DNA of 64,000 nt from Halorientalis sp. GTDB lineage: Archaea; Halobacteriota; Halobacteria; Halobacteriales; Haloarculaceae. Below are positions 26,682 through 35,256 of this stretch, piece after piece. Within the stretch, counting starts at the first letter, position 1. The number at the start of each line of letters is the position of its first letter. The stretch spans positions 16,078 through 80,077 of the forward strand of contig NZ_JAQCNH010000097.1 of assembly GCF_028275115.1 (NCBI RefSeq), written 5' to 3'. The translations under genes and the position numbers were made by a program. The notes below the pieces were generated by a model. The model was not told the origin of the DNA. It did no database searches and saw only the letters and a program-made list of their open reading frames with translations.

Positions 26682-28898
26682 TCACCGTTCCGTCCCACCG
26701 TCGGCGACGGTCGAATCGACCGTCCGTTCGGTGGCATCGACTTGGAACGTCGAGAGCATCCGGCGGAGTTCTTTGGTCCGCTCGGCCAGTTGCCCTGCGG
26801 CGTCGGACACCTCCTCGACGGAGTCGGTCGCTTCTCCGGCGGCGTCGGTGACGGTTTCGGCCTGCCGGGTCGTCTGTTCGGAGACGCTGGCAACCTCGTC
26901 CACCATGGCGACGATTCCCTCCGCCGAACCGGCCTGCTCGTCGGTCGTCCGGGCGATGCTTTTGAGTCCGGTGTCGACCTCGTCGACGCCATCGACGATT
27001 TCCTCCAGAGCCTCTGTCAGGTCACCGACCGATTCGACGCCGTCCGTAATCTGTGATTCGGTGGCCCGGATGTCGCTGGCGCTGTCCCGGGCCTGTGCCT
27101 GAACCTGCTCGACCTGTGACTGTATCTCCGTGACGACAGTCTTCGTCTCGCTCGCGAGGTCTTTCACCTGGTCGGCGACGACGGCGAACCCGCTTCCGTC
27201 GGCGTCGGCCCGCGCGGCCTCGATGTTGGCGTTCAGCGCCAGAATCGACGTCTGCTCGGCGATGTCGTCGATCAGTTCGGTTGCCTCACTGACCTGCTCG
27301 ATCTCGGCGGACAGTTCCTCGATGGCAGTCACAGCGTCGGCAATCCGGCCCTCGACATCGCGCATTTCCGTGATGGTTCGCTCGGCCTGGTCGCGCCCGT
27401 CTGCACCGAGTCGCGCGACACGGTCCGACTCCGTGGCGATCTCGTCGGTCGTGGCTGCGACTTCTTCGATTGCCGCCGACAGGTCGTTAACCTCGTCGGC
27501 CGTTCGCTGGAGGTCCCGGCTCTGCTCGCGCGCGCCGGTCGAAATCTGCCCGACCGACTCCCGCACCGCTGCACTGGCTTCTCTGACCTCGTCGGCGCTC
27601 GCCTCCACGTCAGTGCTCGACCCGGCCACGTCGTCGGTGAACTCCTCGACGTCGGCGATGGTCGACTCCAGCGAGGCGATCATGTCGTTGAACGAGGCGG
27701 CGATGGCGGACATCGCTTTGCTGTCGGTCTCGGGGTCGAGTCGTGCCGTGAGGTCGCCCTCGGCGCAGGCGGCCATGATCTCACTGTACCGCTCCGCCTC
27801 GGCCTCGAGCTCCGCGTTGAGTCGCTGGGTCTGAATCTCGGACTGCTCGGCCTCTTCACGGGCGCGCTCGGCCTCCGCACGCGCCGTTTCGGCCTCACCG
27901 AGTGACGCCTCCAGTGAACGTCGCATCGAGTCGAACTCGTCGTACAGCGCGCCAACCTCGTCTACCCGGTCGGTCGACAGCTCCGCGTCGAGATTTCCGC
28001 TGCCGATCTCGCCCGCCCGGTCGGCCAGTCGCTGGAGCGCCAGGGCGAGGTTGCCGCCAATAGTGACGCCGAAGATGCCCAGATTCAACGCGACGACGTA
28101 GACCAGGGCGACGATGGCCGCGGTCGCGACGTCGCGGTCGGCGTAGACCGTCTCGGTCGGTGCGTGACTCACGACGTGCCATCCCGTTCCAGAGACGGGC
28201 GCGGCCGTCGCGGCCAGCTCCGTCTCGCCAACGGTTCCGGTCCCGGTTCCGTTCGCCGCCAGCTCCGTGGCTCCCCCGGCGCGCTCCGGCTCGCCGGCCG
28301 CGAGAAGCACGTCGCCGTCCGCCGCGAGCGCGGTGTCGTATCGCTCGTCTGCGAGTCGGTCCTGGAGCGTCGCGGCTGCGCCCGCCACGACGACGGAGCC
28401 GTTCTCCCCGGCCGAGGCGACGACTGGGACGACGGAGCCGTCCCCGACGACGGCGTCTCTGGAACCGCCGACCGCGACCGAGTCGGTCCCGTCAGACGTG
28501 GGCACAGGCAGCGACCGGCCGACCGCGTTCGACTGTGAACTCGCCACGATCCGGCCATCCTCGACGTAATGTATGGCTCCGACCCGACCCGACCCGGCGG
28601 CAGTCCTGGCGAGGTAGTCGCCGAGTCGCGCCGTGTCACCGCTTCGGACGGCATCCGTGGCCGCGACGCTCTCCGCCAGATTGGCGTTCGCGTCGACCCA
28701 CAGCGCCGCCGTATCGGCGCTCTCGTTCGCGTCGGCACTGAGGGCGGCGTCGGCGGACCCACCGAGTTCCCCCGCGACGTTCCCGTAAAATACGACGGCC
28801 GACACGAGTGTGACGACGAACACGAGCGCGAGCGTCGTCGCAATCTTCAGGCTGTAACGCGACCTGATCCGGTCGGGAACGAGGTCTCGTGCGTTCAT
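26682..28898 (-). CDS. Membrane-bound Htr transducer (methyl-accepting chemotaxis protein)
   Basis: 738 residues. The start MNARDLVPDRIRSRYSLK is the usual Htr juxtamembrane sequence. TM1 is at about 19-41. An external segment of about 240 residues follows, Cache-like in arrangement (GAIHYVEDGRIVASSQSNAVG; GTGWHVVSHAPTETVY). TM2 is at about 284-310, then HAMP (LADRAGEIGSGNLDAEL), a second HAMP-like unit (AACAEGDLTARLDPETDSKA) and the signalling coiled coil with its conserved hairpin at about 535-580 ([21 protein letters not shown]). It signals to CheA. The opsin-like gene lies 85 bases upstream on the same strand, an arrangement reminiscent of sensory rhodopsin/Htr pairs, although classical HtrI/HtrII precede their opsins and HtrI has no external domain. 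Confidence 0.93.
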   Translation of the reverse strand: MNARDLVPDRIRSRYSLKIATTLALVFVVTLVSAVVFYGNVAGELGGSADAALSADANESADTAALWVDANANLAESVAATDAVRSGDTARLGDYLARTAAGSGRVGAIHYVEDGRIVASSQSNAVGRSLPVPTSDGTDSVAVGGSRDAVVGDGSVVPVVASAGENGSVVVAGAAATLQDRLADERYDTALAADGDVLLAAGEPERAGGATELAANGTGTGTVGETELAATAAPVSGTGWHVVSHAPTETVYADRDVATAAIVALVYVVALNLGIFGVTIGGNLALALQRLADRAGEIGSGNLDAELSTDRVDEVGALYDEFDSMRRSLEASLGEAETARAEAERAREEAEQSEIQTQRLNAELEAEAERYSEIMAACAEGDLTARLDPETDSKAMSAIAASFNDMIASLESTIADVEEFTDDVAGSSTDVEASADEVREASAAVRESVGQISTGAREQSRDLQRTADEVNDLSAAIEEVAATTDEIATESDRVARLGADGRDQAERTITEMRDVEGRIADAVTAIEELSAEIEQVSEATELIDDIAEQTSILALNANIEAARADADGSGFAVVADQVKDLASETKTVVTEIQSQVEQVQAQARDSASDIRATESQITDGVESVGDLTEALEEIVDGVDEVDTGLKSIARTTDEQAGSAEGIVAMVDEVASVSEQTTRQAETVTDAAGEATDSVEEVSDAAGQLAERTKELRRMLSTFQVDATERTVDSTVADGGTER

Positions 28899-28983
28899 CG
28901 GGAGTTCCCTCCAGCCGTGGCGCTGTCGTCGGTGGCGGAGCGGCCGATTTCGGTCGGCAGCTGGGACGTGTGGCAGCTCATCG

Positions 28984-29739
28984 TCAGTCGTCGGCCGGTG
29001 TCTCGGCGGTCGGTCGGTCCGGGTTCGAGCGCGTCAGGAACGAGAGTGGAGAGGGGTAGGTCTCGGCTACCGACCTGATTGCCGGCGCCGAGCGCAGAAT
29101 CAGTCCAGCGAGCGCAACGTGGCTGAACAGGTCGAGATAGGCGGAGACGTAGATTCCGGTGAACGCGCCGAGCAGACCCAGCGCCTGTCGTGTCGTCAGC
29201 GCGACGAGCAGGTACGTGAACAGCATGATTACCTGGACGTTCCGGAGCTTACCGAAGAGGAGTCGCTGGTCGCCGGACACGGACGTCGCCGACCGCGTGT
29301 ACGGGCGCAGCAACAGCCACAGTGAGTAGACGAACCCGCCGAGCACCAGCACGCTCACGAAGCTGTCAAGCGGCGGCGACGCGAGGTGGCGGGCCATCGC
29401 TCCGAAGGAGAACGCCCACAGCCCGAGTATCCCCGAGACGAGCAGCCGCCGGTTGGCGTCGGCGAGCAGTCCGGTGTAGGCGGCCGCGAACGCGTATGCG
29501 ATGCCGTAGTCCAGAAACCGCGTGACGTACACCGGTGCGCCCTCCGGCCCGTCTAACAGTAGAGTTCCGGTCGCCATCCCAGTATAACTCACCGTGAGCA
29601 ACGCGGTAACCGTCGGCGCGAGCAGCATATGCCGACGCATCGCGCCCTCGAACCGGCGGACTCGGGCGGCAAAGACGACTGTCAGTCCCAACGCCACGAC
29701 CGCAACTGCCGAATAAAGTGTTTGTTCTTCGAACAACAT
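28984..29739 (-). CDS. Seven-helix opsin-like protein lacking the retinal-binding lysine
   Basis: 251 residues from the ATG at 29739, close to microbial rhodopsin length, with seven hydrophobic helices. Homology to bacteriorhodopsin and sensory rhodopsin II is visible by eye: SYTGMATG (helix B, AYxxMALG), TRFLDYGIAYAF (helix C, RYxDWxxTTPL), KLRNVQVIMLFTYL (helix F, LRNVTVVLWxxYP) and YLDLFSHVALAGLILRS (helix G, LDxxxKVGFGxILLRS). The equivalents of Arg82 (R74), Asp85 (D77) and Asp212 (D203) are kept. The Schiff-base Lys216 is His207 (codon CAC), Asp96 is Tyr, Trp182 is Leu, Pro186 is Leu and Trp189 is Ala. It therefore cannot form the usual retinal adduct. It is upstream of an Htr gene on the same strand. 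Alternative: a seven-helix protein that drifted from a sensory opsin to another ligand. Confidence 0.82.
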   Translation of the reverse strand: MLFEEQTLYSAVAVVALGLTVVFAARVRRFEGAMRRHMLLAPTVTALLTVSYTGMATGTLLLDGPEGAPVYVTRFLDYGIAYAFAAAYTGLLADANRRLLVSGILGLWAFSFGAMARHLASPPLDSFVSVLVLGGFVYSLWLLLRPYTRSATSVSGDQRLLFGKLRNVQVIMLFTYLLVALTTRQALGLLGAFTGIYVSAYLDLFSHVALAGLILRSAPAIRSVAETYPSPLSFLTRSNPDRPTAETPADD

Positions 29740-29942
29740 CGTGTTACTGTGGCGGTTGCTTCCTCCGGGTGACAGTGCAGACGACACCCAGTTCGACCAC
29801 CGTCTGAACGTTTGCTAGGCGACCGCAGGAATAAACTCGCGGTCGGTTTCGCACGCTGAACCGCAGGCGGGCCCGACGGTCTCGACCCGGTGTTCGCGGA
29901 GAGCGACACGGTTTTGCCACGGCACGGAGAAGTTCAGAGCGA

Positions 29943-31325
29943 ATGATTAGCAGGCAGTTCCTCCGAGAGAACCCGGAGACGGTCAGAGACGCCCTCGACG
30001 ACAAGGGCGTCGACGACGTGGACGTCGACCGGATTCTGGCGGTCGACGAGGAGTGGCGCGAGCTGAAGGCTCGCGGTGACGACCTCCGACACGAGCGAAA
30101 CGAGGTCTCCTCGAAGATCGGCCAGCTCAAACAGGAGGGCAAAGACGAGAAAGCACAGGAAGCCATCGAGCGGTCGGGCGAACTGAAAGAGAAACTGGAG
30201 GACGTCGAGGACCGTGCCACGGAACTCGAGGCCGAACTGGAAGAGGCCCTGCTCGAGCTCCCGCAAATCCCTCACGAGGACGCCCCAATCGGCGACGACG
30301 AGAGTGACAACGTTGCGGTCGCCCGAGAGGGGTTCTCCGACCTGCGCGACCTCCCGGACCCGGTGGTCCCCCACTACGACCTCGGAGAGGACCTCGGTAT
30401 CCTGAGCTTCGAGCGCGGGGCGAAAGTCTCCGGTGGCGGCTTCTACTTCCTGCAGGGCGACGGTGCGCGTCTGGAACACGCCCTCATTCAGTTCATGCTC
30501 GACCTGCACCGCGAGCAGGGCTACACCGACGTGTTCCCGCCGATCCCGGTCAACAGCACGTCGATGGAGGGGACCGGCCAGTTCCCGAAGTTCGTCGAGG
30601 ACGCCTACCGCGTCGGCGAGGACAACGACCAACCCTACGACGAGGACGACCTCTGGCTCCTCCCGACCGCCGAAGTTCCGGTCACCAACATGTACCGCGA
30701 CGAGATTCTGCTGGACGACGACCTCCCGCTGAAACACCAGGCATACACCCCCAACTTTCGGCGCGAAGCCGGCGAACACGGCACGGAGACGCGCGGCATC
30801 GTCCGCGTCCACCAGTTCAACAAGGTCGAACTCGTCAACTTCGTTCGCCCGGAGAACAGCTACGACCGTCTCGAAGACCTCCGCGAGGAAGCCGCGGCAG
30901 TGCTCGACGAACTGGGCCTGCCATACCGCGTGCTGGAGATGTGTACCGGCGACATGGGCTTTACCCAGGCCAAAAAGTACGACATCGAAGTGTGGGCACC
31001 GGGCGACGACATGGACGACGGCCCCGAGGCGGGCGGCCGCTGGCTGGAGGTCTCCTCGGTCTCGAACTTCGAGGCGTTCCAGGCCCGGCGGGCGGGCATC
31101 CGGTACCGACCCGAGCGCCACGAGTCCGCCGAGTACCTGCACACGCTGAACGGCTCCGGACTGGCCGTCCCCCGCGTGATGGTCGCTATCATGGAGTACT
31201 ATCAGAACGACAACGGCACGGTCACCGTTCCCGAACCGCTCCGGGAGTACATGGGCGGCCAGGAGACCATCGAGGGCCACGAACCCGTCGGTGAGAGCGC
31301 TCTCGGTGCAGGCGAGAAGGGCTAA
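29943..31325 (+). CDS. serS: Seryl-tRNA synthetase
   Basis: 460 residues, bacterial/haloarchaeal class II SerRS. The N-terminal coiled-coil arm for tRNA-Ser spans about 25-105 (EEWRELKARGDDLRHERNEV). The catalytic core has PTAEVPVTNMY (motif 2 approach), HQAYTPNFRREAGEHGTETRGIVRVHQFNKVE (motif 2) and LNGSGLAVPRVMVAIME (motif 3). It charges tRNA-Ser with serine and also feeds selenium-free serine pools only. It ends overlapping the convergent SnoaL-like gene by 4 bases. Confidence 0.98.
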   Translation: MISRQFLRENPETVRDALDDKGVDDVDVDRILAVDEEWRELKARGDDLRHERNEVSSKIGQLKQEGKDEKAQEAIERSGELKEKLEDVEDRATELEAELEEALLELPQIPHEDAPIGDDESDNVAVAREGFSDLRDLPDPVVPHYDLGEDLGILSFERGAKVSGGGFYFLQGDGARLEHALIQFMLDLHREQGYTDVFPPIPVNSTSMEGTGQFPKFVEDAYRVGEDNDQPYDEDDLWLLPTAEVPVTNMYRDEILLDDDLPLKHQAYTPNFRREAGEHGTETRGIVRVHQFNKVELVNFVRPENSYDRLEDLREEAAAVLDELGLPYRVLEMCTGDMGFTQAKKYDIEVWAPGDDMDDGPEAGGRWLEVSSVSNFEAFQARRAGIRYRPERHESAEYLHTLNGSGLAVPRVMVAIMEYYQNDNGTVTVPEPLREYMGGQETIEGHEPVGESALGAGEKG

Positions 31326-31675
31326 GGGTTGGTGAAGGTGTGAACCGTCGCCACGCGCTCGCCCTCGAAGACAAACACGTCCACGAACGAGACGACCGGT
31401 TCGCCCTCGGGGTCGAGTAACCGGCCCCGGACGGCGACCTCGTCCGCGTCCGACTGCGAGTCGCTCCGCGTTTCGCAGTACACGGCGTCCAGTGGGTGGC
31501 TCGTCGCCTTCATCGGCCGCTCCTCGCGCATGAACGTCACGAACCGGTCTCGACCCTCGATGGTCCGGTCGGGACGATGGTGGGCGAACCCGGGAGTCAG
31601 CAGGTCTGTGAGTGTCTCGTAGTCGTCGTCGTCGAGCGCCCGGTAGTACTCGCGGGCGGTCGTCTCGTTGTCCAT
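31322..31675 (-). CDS. SnoaL-like / NTF2-fold protein
   Basis: 117 residues from the ATG at 31675. The pattern ARYYRALDDDDY-type helix (here AREYYRALDDDDYETLTDLLTPGFAHHRPDRTIEGRD split over the N-terminal 45 residues), FVTFMREERP, and the C-terminal strand FVDVFVFEGERVATVHTFTNP are typical of SnoaL-like NTF2-fold proteins. Members are polyketide cyclases, isomerases or ligand binders; function here is open. It overlaps the serS stop. Confidence 0.85.
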   Translation of the reverse strand: MDNETTAREYYRALDDDDYETLTDLLTPGFAHHRPDRTIEGRDRFVTFMREERPMKATSHPLDAVYCETRSDSQSDADEVAVRGRLLDPEGEPVVSFVDVFVFEGERVATVHTFTNP

Positions 31676-31739
31676 ACGGGGCATACGGAGCGGGGAACCG
31701 AGAAAGTGGGGGACCGAACACCGGACGGCGCGGCCCGAG

Positions 31740-32999
31740 TCACTCCGTCGGGTCTTTCAGGTCGAGTTCGATGTCCTCGTCACCCTCCTCGCCACCGTCG
31801 TCGGTGACGTCACTGCGTTCGTTGCCGTCGGCTTCGGCCCGTTCGTCCGCCGTGTCCTCACCGTCACTGTCGTCCGCCACGTCGAATTCGACGGCGCTCG
31901 AAACGCCGCTCTCGCCCCGGGCGTCGGGTCCGGCCCGTTCCGCGTCGTCGCGCTCGGTCGTGTCCTCGTCGTCGACGGACACGTCTTCGACGGCGGCGTC
32001 CACGTCGTCCTGTTCGCCGGGGTCGCCGTCGGCCTCGCCGCCGGGTTCGGACGTGTCCTCGTCCTCGGCGGGGTCGGTCGGAGCGTCGAGGCTCCCGGAG
32101 CCGTTCGCCTCGGCCGTGGTAGCGGTCCCCGCTGCGTCGAGGGTGATGTCGTCGGGGTCCGGCGGTTCTCCGATGTCGCGGGCGGTCTCTAGAGGGGTCT
32201 CGGCGTCCTGGCGGAGTTCGTCGGCCTCCTTGCCGTCGCCGCTCGCGTACTCGCTCGCGGATTCGGCCAGCCACTCGGCGGCCTGCCAGAGCGCGGTGGC
32301 TTTCTCTTGGGCGCGCTCGAAGCCAGCCTCGAGTGGCTCGGACTCGGCGAAGCGGACGGCACTTTGAAACTGGTCGGCCGACTCGCGGAACTCCTCCATC
32401 GCCCGCTGGAAGTCGCCCTGTGAGATCAGCCAGTCACGGTCCTCGAAGCTCTTCATCGCGCTGGTAAACGCCCGCCGAGCCTCGATGTAGTGGGCGTGGC
32501 CGACACGGTAGCGCCCGACTGCAGTCGAGTCGCCGCCGATGGACGAGACTGCCTCCCGGACCGCGTCGATGTCGGGGCGGCGCTCCAGGTCGCTGGTCGA
32601 CCACGCGTATTGGATGACTCCCTCCTGGTCGATGACGAACACCGCGCGTTTGGACAGCAACTGGTCACTCTCCAGTGCCACGTCGTATGCCGCGACGGCC
32701 TCGCCGTGCGTGTCGCTCAGGAGGGGGATCGACAGAGAGTACTCCTCGGCGAACGCGCGGTGGCTGAACACGCTGTCGGTGCTGACGGCGAAGATGTCCA
32801 CGTCCCGCTGCATGGTGAAGAGGTCGAGCCCTGTCAGGTCACAGGAGTCGTCTTCGCAGGCGGGGTTGAAGTCAGCCGGGTAGAACGCCAGCACGATGAT
32901 TCCGCTGCCGACGTAGTCGTCGAGAGAGACGTCTCTCGGTGCACCGTCGACCACGCCCGGCAACGCAACTGTCGGGGCCACCGTCCCTTCCGATAGCAC
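31740..32999 (-). CDS. Peroxiredoxin-like redoxin with long acidic C-terminal tail
   Basis: 419 residues from GTG at 32999 (VLSEGTVAPTVALPG, matching the normal family start); a TTG at 33005 is the alternative. Residues 1-155 are an AhpC/TSA thioredoxin fold: IIVLAFYPADFNPACEDDSCDL has the peroxidatic Cys with Asn for the usual Thr and a second Cys six residues on. Residues 165-285 are helical and the last 135 are an extremely acidic, disordered-looking tail (Asp/Glu/Gly/Ala/Thr). The domain should reduce peroxides; the extension is unusual for peroxiredoxins and may be a haloarchaeal tether. It shares a TATA element with tsr3. Confidence 0.82.
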   Translation of the reverse strand: MLSEGTVAPTVALPGVVDGAPRDVSLDDYVGSGIIVLAFYPADFNPACEDDSCDLTGLDLFTMQRDVDIFAVSTDSVFSHRAFAEEYSLSIPLLSDTHGEAVAAYDVALESDQLLSKRAVFVIDQEGVIQYAWSTSDLERRPDIDAVREAVSSIGGDSTAVGRYRVGHAHYIEARRAFTSAMKSFEDRDWLISQGDFQRAMEEFRESADQFQSAVRFAESEPLEAGFERAQEKATALWQAAEWLAESASEYASGDGKEADELRQDAETPLETARDIGEPPDPDDITLDAAGTATTAEANGSGSLDAPTDPAEDEDTSEPGGEADGDPGEQDDVDAAVEDVSVDDEDTTERDDAERAGPDARGESGVSSAVEFDVADDSDGEDTADERAEADGNERSDVTDDGGEEGDEDIELDLKDPTE

Positions 33000-33020
33000 A
33001 GCCAAACCTCTACTGCAAGG

Positions 33021-33030
33021 AACTTAAACC
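33021..33030. promoter_or_regulatory. Shared bidirectional TATA-like element
   Basis: aacttaaacc reads as cttaaa forward and tttaag on the other strand. It is centred 26 bases before the tsr3 ATG (33052) and 26 bases before the redoxin GTG (32999). This supports both starts and suggests that one element positions transcription both ways. Confidence 0.5.
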
Positions 33031-33051
33031 CTGACTGCGTTCGTACATTCG

Positions 33052-33570
33052 ATGGGCGCATACGGCCTGCACGTCCGCTACGAGGGCGACGACGACCCCG
33101 ACAAGTGCAGCGCCCGGAAGCTCTCGCGGTTCGACCGCGCGGAGTTACACCGGGCGACCCGGTCGACACCACCTGGTATCGTTCTCAATCCGTTCGCCAA
33201 CCGGGTGCTTTCGCCCGAGGACGGCGTCGGGGCCGGCGCACGCCACGACCGAGTGGTCGCGCTCGACTGCTCGTGGGAGACCGCCGATCGCGAGGCCTTC
33301 GACTTGGAGGGCATCCACCGCGCCCTCCCCTTCCTCGTCGCCGCGAACCCCGTCAACTACGGGACACCCTTCGAACTGAATACCGTCGAGGCCTTCGCGG
33401 GCGCGCTCTGCCTCCTCGGCCAGCGTGCCCAGGCAGAGGAGATCCTCTCGAAGTTCACCTGGGGCCACACCTTCCTCGAACTCAACGAGGAACCGCTCCG
33501 TCGCTACGCCGAGTGTACCGACGCCGACGGGATTCTTGCCGTGCAGGACGACTACCTCGACCGGGAGTGA
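33052..33570 (+). CDS. tsr3: Tsr3-family rRNA aminocarboxypropyltransferase (DUF367)
   Basis: 172 residues. Family features: [19 protein letters not shown] at the N-terminus, [32 protein letters not shown], and the core [34 protein letters not shown], split here across about residues 85-120. Tsr3 transfers the 3-amino-3-carboxypropyl group from SAM to a pseudouridine of small-subunit rRNA. The length is normal for archaea. A TATA box lies 26 bases upstream. Its stop abuts a possible stop of the small membrane gene on the other strand. Confidence 0.93.
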   Translation: MGAYGLHVRYEGDDDPDKCSARKLSRFDRAELHRATRSTPPGIVLNPFANRVLSPEDGVGAGARHDRVVALDCSWETADREAFDLEGIHRALPFLVAANPVNYGTPFELNTVEAFAGALCLLGQRAQAEEILSKFTWGHTFLELNEEPLRRYAECTDADGILAVQDDYLDRE

Positions 33571-33724
33571 TCAGCGGTCCTGTGGCTCGTGGAACCGCTC
33601 GGAGCAGAAAACCGTCGCCGTAGAACGTGTCGAGCGCACGGAGCGTGCCGATGTACGCACCGATGGCGATGATGCTCACGGTGATGACGAGGCCGAAGAC
33701 GAACCAGAAGACCTGGAGGACCAT
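33482..33724 (-). CDS. Small single-helix membrane protein, possibly frameshifted near its end
   Basis: From the ATG at 33724 the protein begins [21 protein letters not shown], a single membrane helix, then [17 protein letters not shown]. As read, the frame continues through Arg-rich sequence antisense to tsr3 and stops at 33482. If one T of the TTTT run (aaaa on the plus strand near 33608) were absent, the end would become [12 protein letters not shown] with a stop at 33571-33573, exactly after the tsr3 stop. The second version looks more like a real protein. Function unknown. Confidence 0.5.
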   Translation of the reverse strand: MVLQVFWFVFGLVITVSIIAIGAYIGTLRALDTFYGDGFLLRAVPRATGPLITPGRGSRPARQESRRRRYTRRSDGAVPR

Positions 33725-33771
33725 ACGCCGGGCAGTCGAGCCGAGAACTTCAATCCAGCGCCCTTCTCTCC

Positions 33772-34815
33772 TCACGCCCAGCGAAAGCCCACGGGTTCGG
33801 CGGGCGGGTCGAGCGGACGCGGTGACAGGTCCCCCTTGAAATCGGGGTCGTTGTACCCGCCGGGTGCCACGTCGTTGGGACCGTCCGGGTAGAACAGGGC
33901 GGCCAGCGCCTGGATGTGACCGCGGCCGACGCCCAGTTCGAACTGGCCGCCGCCGTACATCCGGATGTCGTGGTCCATGCAGTACTCGATGCTCTCGGAC
34001 AGCGACGCGACACTCCCGAACCGGGAGGGCTTGATGTTCAGCCAGTCCGGCTCGAACGGCAGAATCTCGATGCTCTCGACGCCGGTAATCGGTGCGTCCC
34101 AGGACACTCGCCCCTCCCGACCCTCGAACAGCGGCCGCGTCTCCTCTGTGAGCCTCGGGTCCTCGATTACCGCGTTGGGGAACGTCGAAAGCACCAGTTC
34201 GTACAGGTCGGGGTCGGCCGGCGCGTCCACGTCGGTCCCCTCGTACTGCCCTTTCAAGTCACAGATCCGGACGGGTGCGAGATCGGCCACCTCGGCGGCG
34301 AGGTCGGCACTCCAGTCGGTCGTCGGGTCGAGTTTGAACTCGGTGTTGGGACGGATGTCGCGTACCTGCTCTAGCCGGTCTATGGTCGGGGGCTCGCCCA
34401 GTCGCGTACTGACGACGAACTCGACGGGGTCGTACGTCCGGTCGAGCGCCGACGACAGGTCGAGGCCGTTCTGGCGGAGCGTTAGGTCCAGCGCAGCGCT
34501 CTCGACGCCCCACCGCCGATAGTGCCGGAACACCTCGCGCTCGGGCGGCGTGGGAAACAGGTCCAACTCCCCCACGCGAGCGGAGAACTCGGCGAAGGTG
34601 GACTCGCCGGTGAGGTCGGGGAGGCCAGCCGCGGCGAGTTCGTGGTGGTCCTCGGTCTCGTAGGTCACGTCTTCGCCCCGGCCCGTTTCGCCCTCGCCCG
34701 AGAGCTCGACGGTCGTGGTGGCGCGAGCGAACCCGCTCGTGGTCTCTCGCTCTCGGAGCGTGTGGTCGATACTGTCGACGGCGACCGGCAGGTCCGCGAC
34801 CCTGTCGAAGAGCAT
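33772..34815 (-). CDS. Enolase-superfamily-like protein
   Basis: 347 residues from the ATG at 34815. The barrel half has enolase-superfamily-like elements: PNTEFKLDPTTDW, APVRICDLKGQYEGT, FPNAVIEDPRL, WLNIKPSRFGSVASL and MYGGGQFELGVGRGHIQALAALF. The EDP and the Lys of NIKPSRFG are where such enzymes keep a metal ligand and a base, but the usual DxN ligand is not obvious. It is related to known haloarchaeal and actinobacterial 'enolase-like' proteins; I cannot name a reaction. It is divergent from rpl40e. Confidence 0.7.
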   Translation of the reverse strand: MLFDRVADLPVAVDSIDHTLRERETTSGFARATTTVELSGEGETGRGEDVTYETEDHHELAAAGLPDLTGESTFAEFSARVGELDLFPTPPEREVFRHYRRWGVESAALDLTLRQNGLDLSSALDRTYDPVEFVVSTRLGEPPTIDRLEQVRDIRPNTEFKLDPTTDWSADLAAEVADLAPVRICDLKGQYEGTDVDAPADPDLYELVLSTFPNAVIEDPRLTEETRPLFEGREGRVSWDAPITGVESIEILPFEPDWLNIKPSRFGSVASLSESIEYCMDHDIRMYGGGQFELGVGRGHIQALAALFYPDGPNDVAPGGYNDPDFKGDLSPRPLDPPAEPVGFRWA

Positions 34816-34869
34816 ACACCGGATAGAACGGGCTGATTCAAAAAGCCCGTCCGGGGCGGTCTCGGAACG

Positions 34870-34876
34870 CTTAAAC
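34870..34876 (+). promoter_or_regulatory. TATA box of rpl40e
   Basis: cttaaac ends 24 bases before the ATG at 34900, giving a leaderless transcript. Confidence 0.6.
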
Positions 34877-34899
34877 ACGACGACAGGGTACAGATATTT

Positions 34900-35049
34900 A
34901 TGGCTACGTTCGAGAAAGCTGAAGATCGCATTCTGTCGAAGATGATCTGCATGCGGTGTAACGCTCGCAACCCGGATGAGTCGGACCGCTGTCGGAAATG
35001 TGGCTACGGGAACCTCCGACCGAAAAACCGCGAACGCAGCGCGGCGTGA
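34900..35049 (+). CDS. rpl40e: 50S ribosomal protein L40e
   Basis: 49 residues: [20 protein letters not shown], then [29 protein letters not shown] in two parts. The CMRC and CRKC zinc pairs and the basic C-terminus identify L40e, a small zinc-ribbon protein of the archaeal large subunit. The length is exactly usual. The following 200 bases to the MBL gene hold no recognised gene. Confidence 0.97.
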   Translation: MATFEKAEDRILSKMICMRCNARNPDESDRCRKCGYGNLRPKNRERSAA

Positions 35050-35256
35050 ACTCCCCTGCCCTACCGCGCTCGGGGCTGCCCGCCGCTCGCTTGTGAGGAC
35101 AGGGCCTCCCGGTTCTGTGTCGGAATTTATCGCCGACGTGGGCACAGGGACTCCAGACTTCGCAGGTGACGTTCCGTCACAGGTGGTTCGGAGTGTCCCA
35201 CTCCTACCGAATGGACACTCGACTCCGCAAGTGTGGTCATAAAACCGTCCGTGGCT

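Noticed and set aside
28984..29739. Functional sensory rhodopsin
   Set aside because: The retinal lysine is absent (His207), so a standard photoreceptor call would be wrong despite clear homology and the Htr neighbour.
29934..31721. 595-codon open frame antisense to serS
   Set aside because: serS is unmistakable on the other strand; the antisense product has no domain and is a composition artefact.
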